In this document: positions 1 through 5,568 of the stretch, one piece after another
How positions within the stretch are numbered: the first letter of the stretch is position 1
Layout of the letters: each line of letters opens with the position of its first letter
NCBI GenBank assembly: GCA_029776125.1
Contig: JARVJS010000140.1
Span: 1 to 5,568, forward strand
Source of the DNA: Nitrososphaeria archaeon
Lineage (GTDB): Archaea; Thermoproteota; Nitrososphaeria; JACIWG01
Reading direction: 5' to 3'
Length of the DNA stretch: 5,568 nucleotides
Notes under the pieces: model-generated
What the model was told of the DNA's origin: nothing
What the model saw: only the letters and a program-made list of their open reading frames with translations
Databases searched by the model: none
Position numbers and translations under genes: made by a program

Positions 1-375
1 GTCAATGACTGTGACATCGGCGCCCATATTGATGTCTTTCATGCAAAGGATGACTTTAGCCTTGAATCCTCTGAAAGGTCAATCTTTGAGGAAGCAGTGG
101 CAGAAACAAATAAGATTATTGAGAAGTGTTTGGAGGTTAAAATATACTTTCTTGAAAGAGAGAAAGCTTTAAGCATTCCCGGGCTTATTAAGCTTGCTCA
201 AAGGACGCCACCAAATATAAAATTTTTAAGAATTGTCGAAATTTCAGGCATAGATGTACAGGCAGATGGTGGTCCACATGTGAAAAACACTGGAGAAATT
301 GGTGGAATTGTTCTGGAAAAGGTTGAAAATAAGGGTAGATGCCGTAAAAGGCTCTATTATAAGTTAAAAGAATAA
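1..375 (+). CDS. alaX: Alanyl-tRNA editing protein, AlaX family (5' end missing)
   Basis: This is the C-terminal part of a free-standing editing domain that hydrolyses mischarged Ser- or Gly-tRNA(Ala) in the cytoplasm. The reading frame is open from base 1, so the gene begins upstream of the window and the GTG at 97 is an internal valine; 124 residues are visible. The family signature is clear: a segment like LRIVEISGIDVQADGGPHVK followed by NTGEIGG and a VENKG...RLYYKL tail, matching the end of the AlaX/AlaRS second additional domain. The His of GGPHV is the expected zinc ligand. The usual Cys of CGGTHV is Asp here and the Thr is Pro; as I recall, related archaeal AlaX proteins share this variant, so it need not mean loss of function. 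The N-terminal HxxxH zinc motif should lie off the left edge. Free-standing AlaX-M proteins are roughly 210-240 residues, so about half is missing. The next gene starts 26 bases downstream in the same direction. Confidence 0.88.
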   Translation, partial: VNDCDIGAHIDVFHAKDDFSLESSERSIFEEAVAETNKIIEKCLEVKIYFLEREKALSIPGLIKLAQRTPPNIKFLRIVEISGIDVQADGGPHVKNTGEIGGIVLEKVENKGRCRKRLYYKLKE

Positions 376-383
376 ATTTATGG
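371..383 (+). promoter_or_regulatory. Possible TATA box of the DUF62 gene
   Basis: The AT-rich stretch AATAAATTTATGG is centred about 25 bases before the GTG start at 402. This is the spacing expected of an archaeal TATA box serving a leaderless transcript. It overlaps the stop codon of the alaX-like gene. No Shine-Dalgarno sequence is seen before 402, which fits a leaderless start, but in an AT-rich genome the match is weak, and co-transcription with alaX is equally possible. Confidence 0.35.
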
Positions 384-401
384 TCAAACTTAATTTCTTA
401 T

Positions 402-1217
402 GTGGGAAGGCCTATAGTTCTTCTTACTGATTTTGGTGAAGGAAGCATTTTTGTTGGTGAAATGAAGGGTGTAATATTAAAAATTAATCCTAACGCTAAA
501 ATTATAGATCTTACAAACAATATTAGGCCACAAGATGTTCTGCAAGCTGCTTTTCTATTAAAATATTCGTATAGATATTTTCCAAAGAACACAATTTTTC
601 TATGTGTTGTGGACCCAGAAGTTGGCTCTGGGAGAAAGCCTATTGCTGTGAAGAGCAGAAACTATTATTTTATTGGGCCAGATAATGGTCTAATTTATCC
701 TGCAGCATTATCTGATGGTATTAGAATGATGGTTTTACTAGAAAATAAAGAGTATTTTCTCGAAAAAGTGTCCTATACCTTCCAAGGAAGGGACATATTT
801 GCTCCTGTTGCAGCTTACATTTCTAAGGGTGTTTCATTAAAAAATTTTGGTTCTACCCTTTCATCTATTAAAGAACTTGTTTTTGAAGAACCAATGTTTG
901 ACCAAAGTGGATATCTTGTTTGTAAGGTTATGTACATTGATAGTTTTGGAAATGCGGTAACAAATTTAGAAGAATCAAAATTGCCTAGTCTAATTTCAGA
1001 TTATAATCTTACTAAAGTCTCTGAAGTATGTGTTTTGGTTAATAAAAAGTTGTATAAGGTTAAAATGGTAAAGTATTATTGTGAAGTTGAGGAGGGCTCT
1101 CCTTTGGCTCTTTTTAACAGCTTTGGATTACTGGAGCTTTCAATAAACAAGGGTTGTGCCTCGGAATATTTTTCTTTAAGTGAAGGTGATGTTATTAAAA
1201 TTAGATTTTGTGAATAG
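402..1217 (+). CDS. SAM hydroxide adenosyltransferase family protein (DUF62) with altered catalytic triad
   Basis: Relatives cleave S-adenosylmethionine with water/hydroxide to adenosine and methionine; the same fold gives the bacterial fluorinase and chlorinase. The 271-residue length is normal. Family landmarks run in order: LLTDFG (residues 7-12), VGEMKGVILKINP (18-30), VVDPEVGSGRKP (69-80), GPDNGLIYP (92-100), FQGRDIFAPVAAY (127-139), YIDSFGNAVTNL (about 179-190) and a C-terminal NSFGLLELS segment. The Asp-Arg-His triad described for the Pyrococcus horikoshii enzyme maps to Asp71, Arg78 and position 128, which is Gln (CAA at 783-785) instead of His. The usual THxI near residue 38 reads TNNI, and DPGVG reads DPEVG. 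SAM-pocket motifs otherwise look intact, so binding may persist while hydrolysis is weakened or changed. GTG at 402 is the only sensible start, because the conserved first strand begins at residue 5. No ribosome binding site is seen, suggesting a leaderless message. The family assignment is firm; present activity is uncertain. Confidence 0.92.
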   Translation: MGRPIVLLTDFGEGSIFVGEMKGVILKINPNAKIIDLTNNIRPQDVLQAAFLLKYSYRYFPKNTIFLCVVDPEVGSGRKPIAVKSRNYYFIGPDNGLIYPAALSDGIRMMVLLENKEYFLEKVSYTFQGRDIFAPVAAYISKGVSLKNFGSTLSSIKELVFEEPMFDQSGYLVCKVMYIDSFGNAVTNLEESKLPSLISDYNLTKVSEVCVLVNKKLYKVKMVKYYCEVEEGSPLALFNSFGLLELSINKGCASEYFSLSEGDVIKIRFCE

Positions 1218-1251
1218 TTTTCTGAAGTCTTGGGTTAGGAAAACTTATCAG

Positions 1252-1273
1252 AACCGTAAAGGTTAATATCTTA
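1252..1273 (+). promoter_or_regulatory. Candidate archaeal promoter for the MobA-like gene
   Basis: In the 83-base gap between the DUF62 gene and the next start, the segment GTAAAGGTTAATATCTTAAG looks like a purine-rich BRE followed by a TATA-like box. The box is centred near 1267, about 34 bases before the TTG start, which would give a 5' leader of only a few bases. A short inverted repeat AACC-GTAAA-GGTT (1252-1264) overlaps its left side and could be an operator or chance. There is no Shine-Dalgarno sequence before 1301. Confidence 0.4.
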
Positions 1274-1300
1274 AGTACCATTCCCTATTGTAGATATTAG

Positions 1301-1921
1301 TTGAGCAATAACGTTCAAGATGTTACATGTATTGTTTTAGCTAATGAGTTCACATACTTGACTTTACCTGATAGATTTTACTCTTCCAGCGCTGACTCTT
1401 CTGTGCTAGAATATATGCTTGATTCTATTTGGACTGTCTTTGACAAAATTTTTGTTGTATCATCTATAGATCCTCCACTAGAAATTGTTGAAAGAACAAA
1501 TTCTGTTGGTGCAAGGATTATTATGGTGAAACCATCTGTTTCAGCTGAAGCGCTTAAATCTTCTATAGAAAATGTTTCTACGCCTGTCACGTTTGTTATA
1601 AGTGGTGATAGGCCTCTAATTAAACCAAATGTGCTTTTTTCTATAGGATATGGTATAAAAGATTTTGACTGCCTCATACCTAAATGGAGTAACGGCCAAT
1701 ATGATGTTTTTCTTGCAGCATATCGAACAGACAAACTGAAAGATTTTCTGTACTCCCAAGATGGTTTATCAAAGTTTGAGCAGATTCCTAACTTGTTAGA
1801 AAATGTATCATTTGTTTCTGTAGAAGGTGACCTTAAGCTTCTTGATCCTGAACTCCACTCTTTTATTCGAATTAGAGATGCGAAAGATATAGAGAAGATA
1901 ATCAAGGTAATTAAAGATTAA
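1301..1921 (+). CDS. Divergent MobA-like nucleotidyltransferase (GT-A fold)
   Basis: The 206-residue protein resembles the MobA/CobY/CofC-like NTP-transferase superfamily, soluble enzymes that attach a nucleotide to a phosphorylated cofactor or metabolite. The first strand is DVTCIVLANEF (7-17). FDKIFVVSS (48-55) is the second strand, followed by GARIIMV (70-76). TFVISGDRPLIKPNVL (97-112) matches the xxDxPLI metal-binding turn, with Asp103 as the likely Mg ligand. QYDVFLAAYRTDKLKDFL (133-150) corresponds to the PLxAxYR region, and SFIRIRDAKDIEKI (187-200) to the terminal NINTPxDLE motif. The glycine-rich LAGGxSxRMGxxK loop that grips the nucleotide is absent; the stretch reads VLANEFTYLTLPDRFYSSS. 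The true nucleotide, acceptor and even catalytic competence are therefore open. The TTG at 1301 is chosen because a TAG immediately precedes it in frame and the first conserved strand starts at residue 7. The stop lies 2 bases from the stop of the convergent P-loop gene. Confidence 0.7.
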   Translation: MSNNVQDVTCIVLANEFTYLTLPDRFYSSSADSSVLEYMLDSIWTVFDKIFVVSSIDPPLEIVERTNSVGARIIMVKPSVSAEALKSSIENVSTPVTFVISGDRPLIKPNVLFSIGYGIKDFDCLIPKWSNGQYDVFLAAYRTDKLKDFLYSQDGLSKFEQIPNLLENVSFVSVEGDLKLLDPELHSFIRIRDAKDIEKIIKVIKD

Positions 1922-1923
1922 GG

Positions 1924-2481
1924 TTACAACATTATTATTGTATCAAATTTTTTTGATAATGTCTGCACAAGAAGTTTTTCTTTCAAGCTTAATCCTGAAC
2001 CCTTATCATCTGATAAGATATCTCCATAGTATGCGTTTGCTATAAAAGTCTTAGTCCTTTCCATTAAATCAATAATCTTGTTTATTTCTCCAGCATGCAA
2101 ATATAAGGTTAGATCGTTTATAATAAGAATTTCAGTAGGATTATTTAGATACTCTTCTAAAAATTTTTCAATTATTTCCCTATTCGCACATGCTATTTCA
2201 ATTACCTCTGTTGGACTTTTTCCCTCAATTCTCGGTCCCCTTATTTTTTCGCTAAAAAAGTATCTTACATTTTTAACACTTTCTGTATAGGCTAATAACC
2301 TTACACCAATACTTTTTGTTGAAGGTGCCATATCAATTACTGTAATATATTTTGAAAGTCCATTTGATACAAGTGTATCCAGTATCTTCGCAGTAAACCT
2401 TGTCTTACCTCTTCCTACATCACCAATAATAAGAATCTTCTTATTAAGTATCCTATCCACTTCTATATTATTGTACTCCAT
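1924..2481 (-). CDS. Small P-loop NTPase of unknown function, last gene of the thiamine salvage operon
   Basis: I cannot assign this 185-residue protein to a named family. A Walker A motif, GDVGRGKT, occupies residues 20-27 right after a hydrophobic strand (KILIIG). It is followed by an acidic strand end, ITVIDMAP (46-53), and a Walker B-like strand, EILIINDLTLYLH (117-129), with Asp123 as the likely metal-coordinating residue. VIDMAP after the first helix recalls P-loop kinases and Clp1/Grc3-like proteins, but the match is only general. There is no LSGGQ signature or Q-loop, so it is not an ABC/ECF ATPase, and no membrane segment. It starts with ATG 6 bases after the thiW stop, with GGAG and AGGA upstream as ribosome-binding candidates, so it is probably co-transcribed with cytX-thiDN-thiW. 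A thiamine-related role as kinase, regulator or chaperone is inference from position alone. Its last codons overlap a hairpin with a T-run on the opposite strand. Confidence 0.75.
   Translation of the reverse strand: MEYNNIEVDRILNKKILIIGDVGRGKTRFTAKILDTLVSNGLSKYITVIDMAPSTKSIGVRLLAYTESVKNVRYFFSEKIRGPRIEGKSPTEVIEIACANREIIEKFLEEYLNNPTEILIINDLTLYLHAGEINKIIDLMERTKTFIANAYYGDILSDDKGSGLSLKEKLLVQTLSKKFDTIIML
1941..1958 (+). terminator. Hairpin with T-run, possible terminator of the plus-strand gene
   Basis: TATCAAA and TTTGATA form a perfect 7-bp inverted repeat around a TTTT loop, giving seven consecutive T bases (1948-1954) on the plus strand. It begins 20 bases after the stop of the MobA-like gene. 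Archaeal RNA polymerase stops mainly at oligo-T runs, so this could end plus-strand transcription. It lies inside the coding end of the convergent P-loop gene, so codon content could explain it instead. The stem is AT-rich and weak. Confidence 0.4.
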
Positions 2482-2487
2482 ATGTTC

Positions 2488-3015
2488 CTATTCTCCAAAA
2501 ACAATTTTAAGCACTCCCATCCTATAAAGGGTTATAGTTACAATTGCTCCTAAAATGCATCCTGTTAAAGAACTTGCAAGCCAACCAAAATATAGCATAA
2601 GAATGCTTGCAAAAACCAATTGCATACTCCTTCCTGTAAATGGGTCGACAATAAACCATGAGATTGTTCCGCCAACAAGCACAGTCCCAATTGGCTCCAT
2701 TAAAGCTGATACCAAAATAGCCTTTTCCCTTCCAATAGCCTTTCTTAATACGATATAAGATAATCCGACGACAAACCCTCCAGGTATACCTCCAGGGTAT
2801 GCGAAAAATGATCCAGTACCTATCATTATTCTAATTGTTCCCACTATAAATGCTACGAGAACTGCCCAGAATGGTCCCAAAGTTATCCCAGCAAGAACAT
2901 TAATGAGATGTTGTCCTGGAAATGCTTTTGTTATTCCCCATTGAAAATATAATGGTGAAATTACAATTGCCAAGGCAGAATATACTGAGGCAAAAGCTAT
3001 TTTTCTCCTATTCAT
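2488..3015 (-). CDS. thiW: ThiW, ECF-transporter substrate-binding subunit for thiazole
   Basis: ThiW is the membrane S component thought to bind the thiazole precursor of thiamine (hydroxyethylthiazole) and to work with an ECF energising module. The 175-residue length is typical. The diagnostic segments are present: WGITKAFPGQHLINVLAG (26-43), with the KxFPGQHxxNV core, then GPFWAVLVAFIVGTIR (47-62), GTGSFFAYPGGIPGG (66-80) and EPIGT (107-111). About five or six hydrophobic helices span the rest. The gene overlaps the end of thiDN by 8 bases (its ATG AAT AGG contains the thiDN TAG), a sign of translational coupling. AAAGGTG lies 7 bases before the ATG on the minus strand as a good archaeal ribosome binding site. 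No EcfA or EcfT gene is in the window, so the energising module must be shared or encoded elsewhere. Identification is strong; substrate is from family knowledge plus operon context. Confidence 0.93.
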   Translation of the reverse strand: MNRRKIAFASVYSALAIVISPLYFQWGITKAFPGQHLINVLAGITLGPFWAVLVAFIVGTIRIMIGTGSFFAYPGGIPGGFVVGLSYIVLRKAIGREKAILVSALMEPIGTVLVGGTISWFIVDPFTGRSMQLVFASILMLYFGWLASSLTGCILGAIVTITLYRMGVLKIVFGE

Positions 3016-4387
3016 TGTCTGACACCTTTGAATATTCTTTCGCTATAGCGATCACCTTTTCTATAACATCGATCGCATCTTTTCCTAAAACTCTTACCAT
3101 AGGCTCTTTCCCAACATCGCCAGTATCATATATTATATCTGGTACCCTACCATGCTTTAAAATAGCTTCCCTAACTCCCCATGGTAGACTTCCTCCTTCA
3201 ATCTTCTTAACTTCCTCAGGCTCGCTTTTTCTATCAAAGTATGAGACTTGAAGTCCAAGTTTCTCGCACACTTTAACTACCTCTGGAGAGTACCTTATGT
3301 TCATACAGGCCCTATATTGTGGGTCATGTTTGATTACCGTAAGAACAATTCTTGCAACATGAGATGACGCTCCAAACTCAGGTTTTCCGACAGCTTTAAC
3401 ACTATCCTTAACCTTCACTATTCTACCAGTGATTCCTGCGACATCGAAAACATTTTTTGCATACTCATATGGTAAACTTTCTACCAGATTACTCTGTACT
3501 TCTGGGATAAGACATGCTACCTCCTTATTTTTCTCAAGCATTTCTACTGCCCTAGAGAGTCTTTCTAATACTTGTAACTTTTCAGAATCAATGTACAGTT
3601 TTGCTAAAGGATTTATTGGTCCATGTCCTCTGCCAACGTTTATTCCAAACTGTACCGCATACCTAATATACTCCTTAGCTCTCTTAACTGCCTCAACCAA
3701 ATCTAGTCCTCTGGCCAAGCATGCTGTTATAGCTGCTGAAAATCCACATCCCGTACCATGTGTAGTCTTTGTCTCAAATCTTTCGCTTTCCATTTCAAAA
3801 AATTTTCCATTATAGTAGAGTATGTCAACAGCCTTTTCTTTTAATCCAGCATGTCCTCCTTTCACAATAACAGCCTCGCATCCTAATGAAGCAATTCTTT
3901 TTGCAGCATCTCTCATGTCCTCTAGTGTGTTAACTTTGATACCAGACAAAACTTCTGCCTCCATGGCATTCGGTGTAACAACTTTGGCCACTGGTATCAG
4001 ATATTTTATCAGCGCATCTTCAGCCTCTTTTTTCAATAATCTTGCACCACTCTTTGCAACCATTACCGGATCTACAACAAGAGGAAAACCATATTCTCTA
4101 ACTTTCCCGGATACTAATTCAATTACTTCTGATCTGTGGAGCATTCCTGTTTTTGCAGCGTCAACACCAATATCTTCTACAACTACATCAATCTGTTTTT
4201 CAATCATATCTAGGTCGATGTCACTTATTCCATAGACTCCTACAGTATTTTGTGCTGTAATTGCTGTTATAGCAACTGTTCCATGCACATTAAATGCTGC
4301 GAACGTTTTCAAGTCAGCCTCGATACCAGCCCCTCCACCTGAATCACTTCCAGCTATACTCATTGCAACATAACTCTTCTTCATCAT
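3008..4387 (-). CDS. thiDN: ThiD-ThiN fusion: HMP/HMP-P kinase plus thiamine-phosphate synthase
   Basis: A 459-residue bifunctional cytoplasmic enzyme. Residues 1 to about 265 are ThiD, a ribokinase-fold kinase that phosphorylates hydroxymethylpyrimidine to HMP-P and HMP-PP. Landmarks are AGSDSGGGAGIEADLKTF (12-29), AITAITAQNT (39-48), VVDPVM (104-109), VVTPNAMEAEVLSG (136-149), VIVKGG (173-178) and the anion-hole motif THGTGCGFSAA (209-219), where Gly216 stands in place of the usual Thr. Residues about 268-455 are ThiN, which joins HMP-PP with thiazole phosphate to give thiamine phosphate and replaces ThiE in many archaea. It shows DVAGITGRIV (315-324), FGASSHVAR (338-346) and PDIIYDTGDVGKEP (416-429). 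Arg322 and His343 have the same 21-residue spacing as the Arg and His I recall as important in a Pyrobaculum ThiN. This domain order is common in archaea. The start overlaps the cytX stop (ATGATG) and the 3' end overlaps thiW. Confidence 0.96.
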   Translation of the reverse strand: MMKKSYVAMSIAGSDSGGGAGIEADLKTFAAFNVHGTVAITAITAQNTVGVYGISDIDLDMIEKQIDVVVEDIGVDAAKTGMLHRSEVIELVSGKVREYGFPLVVDPVMVAKSGARLLKKEAEDALIKYLIPVAKVVTPNAMEAEVLSGIKVNTLEDMRDAAKRIASLGCEAVIVKGGHAGLKEKAVDILYYNGKFFEMESERFETKTTHGTGCGFSAAITACLARGLDLVEAVKRAKEYIRYAVQFGINVGRGHGPINPLAKLYIDSEKLQVLERLSRAVEMLEKNKEVACLIPEVQSNLVESLPYEYAKNVFDVAGITGRIVKVKDSVKAVGKPEFGASSHVARIVLTVIKHDPQYRACMNIRYSPEVVKVCEKLGLQVSYFDRKSEPEEVKKIEGGSLPWGVREAILKHGRVPDIIYDTGDVGKEPMVRVLGKDAIDVIEKVIAIAKEYSKVSDNE

Positions 4388-4397
4388 ACTCTCACCT
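4382..4397 (-). promoter_or_regulatory. Ribosome binding site deciding the thiDN start
   Basis: On the minus strand the junction reads AGGTGAGAGTATGATG. GGTGA pairs well with the archaeal 16S 3' end. It lies 4 bases before the first ATG (4387) and 7 bases before the second (4384). The spacing slightly favours the second ATG, which overlaps the cytX TGA by one base (TGATG). The two starts differ by a single methionine. Either way, thiDN translation is coupled to cytX termination. Confidence 0.6.
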
Positions 4398-5568
4398 TCT
4401 TAGTTATAGTATATATTGTAAACGCTATAATAAATGATGGTATTGTCCCACCTACTCCTATATTATAAGAAAAATACCAGTATGATAGGAAGCCAATAAT
4501 CCATGAAAAGATTGCTATAAAATTGACCCTACAGTTTGGAGAGGAAAATGAGTTTGTATCATATTTTCCACGATTTATTATAAAATAGTCTGAGAATACG
4601 ATACCAAAAACTGGTATAAAAGCTGCTCCAATAAGTAGTAGAAACCATTCGTATGCCATTATCGGAATAGATAATGCTATTGATGCTGATATAACTGTTA
4701 TAATTAGGCCAATAAGCCACTGTTTTTGTTTAGAAAATATATTCTGTATTGAGACCGCTGCAGAGTATATGTCCGCGAAAGCGTTATCTGTCTCGTCTAC
4801 AAGTAATGCAAAAAGCGCTATGTTTCCAAGCAACATCAACGCGATAGAATACACTATTGTTTCCGTACCGCCAATAATGGCAAGCGCTGAACCTAGAGCA
4901 TAGAACCATATATTAGCAAATGTGTAGCCTAAGAATGTTCCAATGAATCCTCCTCTTTTGGTGGACGCAAACCTTGTATAATCTGAAACAAGAGGCATCC
5001 ATGAAATTGGCATGGCTACGACGATATCGAAGGCTATAAAAAGTGTGCTCGCCTCAACATATCCCATGTTTAGGTTAATTGGATGTTGTAATGCAAGGTA
5101 AGTTATCCAACAGGTTGTAGCAAGACTTATCCATAATGCAAACTTTTCGAGCCACTGTCTTATTACGATAAGGGGTCCAAACACCATCATAAAATAGCAT
5201 ATTATTGCAAAAAATACTGTCCAAAAGACTTTTGTTAATCCTCCAAAAAGAGAGCCTGAAATAGTATATGCTGCTTCACTCATTATGATTAGTTCAAAAG
5301 CTGTCCATCCAACTAGTTGTATAACATTTAATAGCGTAGGTATGTATGAACCTTCCTTACCAAATATCGGCCTTAAACTAACCATTGTTGGAATTCCATA
5401 GGATGTTCCAATTAAACCATTCAATGCTAAAATTAGGCTTCCAACAAGAGAACCCACTACAGTTACAATTATAGCATATGAATATGAGAGTCCAAGACCT
5501 TGTGTTAGTAAAGCTCCTGCCTGAAGTACAAGTAATCCTATAGAGAGGCTTGTCCAGAAGACAAAAAT
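4384..5568 (-). CDS. cytX: NCS1 permease, probable hydroxymethylpyrimidine transporter CytX (N-terminus off window)
   Basis: A polytopic inner-membrane permease of the nucleobase:cation symporter-1 family. Operon position points to uptake of hydroxymethylpyrimidine for ThiD. The frame stays open to the right edge, so the gene starts beyond it and GTG at 5457 is internal; 394 residues are visible, and only a short N-terminus and perhaps part of the first helix should be missing. NCS1 landmarks are LQAGALL (visible residues 15-21), GLIGTSYGIPTMVSLRPIFG (51-70), covering the substrate-pocket region of helix 1b/2, and PISWMPLVSDYTRFA (187-201), the P-x-SW-x-PL-x-x-DY motif. Near the C-terminus is FSDYFIINRGKYD, the DYF-x-x-x-RGKY motif of the family, and roughly eleven hydrophobic helices are seen. 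Its TGA overlaps the thiDN ATG. Cytosine or other nucleobases are possible alternative substrates by family; the thi neighbours make HMP the best call. The operon promoter lies outside the window. Confidence 0.88.
   Translation of the reverse strand: MFVFWTSLSIGLLVLQAGALLTQGLGLSYSYAIIVTVVGSLVGSLILALNGLIGTSYGIPTMVSLRPIFGKEGSYIPTLLNVIQLVGWTAFELIIMSEAAYTISGSLFGGLTKVFWTVFFAIICYFMMVFGPLIVIRQWLEKFALWISLATTCWITYLALQHPINLNMGYVEASTLFIAFDIVVAMPISWMPLVSDYTRFASTKRGGFIGTFLGYTFANIWFYALGSALAIIGGTETIVYSIALMLLGNIALFALLVDETDNAFADIYSAAVSIQNIFSKQKQWLIGLIITVISASIALSIPIMAYEWFLLLIGAAFIPVFGIVFSDYFIINRGKYDTNSFSSPNCRVNFIAIFSWIIGFLSYWYFSYNIGVGGTIPSFIIAFTIYTITKKVRV

Noticed and set aside
97..375. Complete 92-residue protein starting at GTG 97
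   Set aside because: The same frame is open and AlaX-like back to base 1, so this is an internal valine codon of a gene cut by the window edge.
1218..1300. Small RNA or riboswitch between the DUF62 and MobA-like genes
   Set aside because: The only structure seen is a 4-bp inverted repeat; a promoter explains the 83-base gap.
1378..1905. Long minus-strand open frame (175 codons) opposite the MobA-like gene
   Set aside because: Its translation is Ser/Ile-rich and resembles no family, and it is a mirror of a plus-strand frame with clear fold motifs.
1924..2481. Reading the P-loop protein as MobB paired with the MobA-like protein
   Set aside because: The genes are convergent, not co-transcribed, and beyond the Walker A motif nothing matches MobB; the operon link is to thi genes.
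1924..2481. Reading the P-loop protein as the ECF ATPase (EcfA) for ThiW
   Set aside because: No LSGGQ signature, Q-loop or H-loop, and 185 residues is too short for an ABC ATPase domain.
3429..4235. Two plus-strand open frames of 128 and 137 codons opposite thiDN
   Set aside because: They are antisense to strongly conserved ThiD and ThiN segments and have no motif or initiation signal of their own.

Overview
The window looks like chromosomal DNA of an AT-rich archaeon. The signs are an AlaX-type tRNA editing protein, an archaeal-style SAM hydroxide adenosyltransferase (DUF62), a ThiD-ThiN fusion (ThiN is the archaeal thiamine-phosphate synthase), heavy use of AGA/AGG and ATA codons, and plus-strand genes that start with GTG or TTG, lack a Shine-Dalgarno sequence and have TATA-like boxes upstream. 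A member of the Thermoproteota (TACK) or a neighbouring lineage is plausible, but no feature here fixes the taxon.

Layout: bases 1-1921 carry three plus-strand genes: the 3' end of an alaX-like gene, a DUF62 gene and a divergent MobA-like nucleotidyltransferase gene. Bases 1924-5568 carry four tightly packed minus-strand genes. Read in transcription order from the right edge they are a truncated NCS1 transporter (probable hydroxymethylpyrimidine transporter CytX), thiDN, thiW, and an unrecognised small P-loop NTPase gene. The two blocks converge with only two bases between their stop codons. A perfect 7-bp hairpin with a T-run lies inside the last codons of the P-loop gene and may end plus-strand transcription.

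The minus-strand block reads as a thiamine salvage operon. CytX would import the pyrimidine (HMP), ThiD would phosphorylate it twice, ThiW would act as the substrate-binding membrane subunit for the thiazole moiety, and ThiN would join HMP-PP to thiazole phosphate to give thiamine phosphate. A thiazole kinase (ThiM), the ECF energising module for ThiW, and ThiL are not in the window. The P-loop protein closes the operon and is not an ABC ATPase.

The points most worth a second look are the loss of the expected catalytic His (Gln instead) in the DUF62 protein, the thiamine-linked P-loop NTPase, and the MobA-like protein that lacks the glycine-rich nucleotide loop. I found no mobile element, CRISPR array, tRNA or rRNA.
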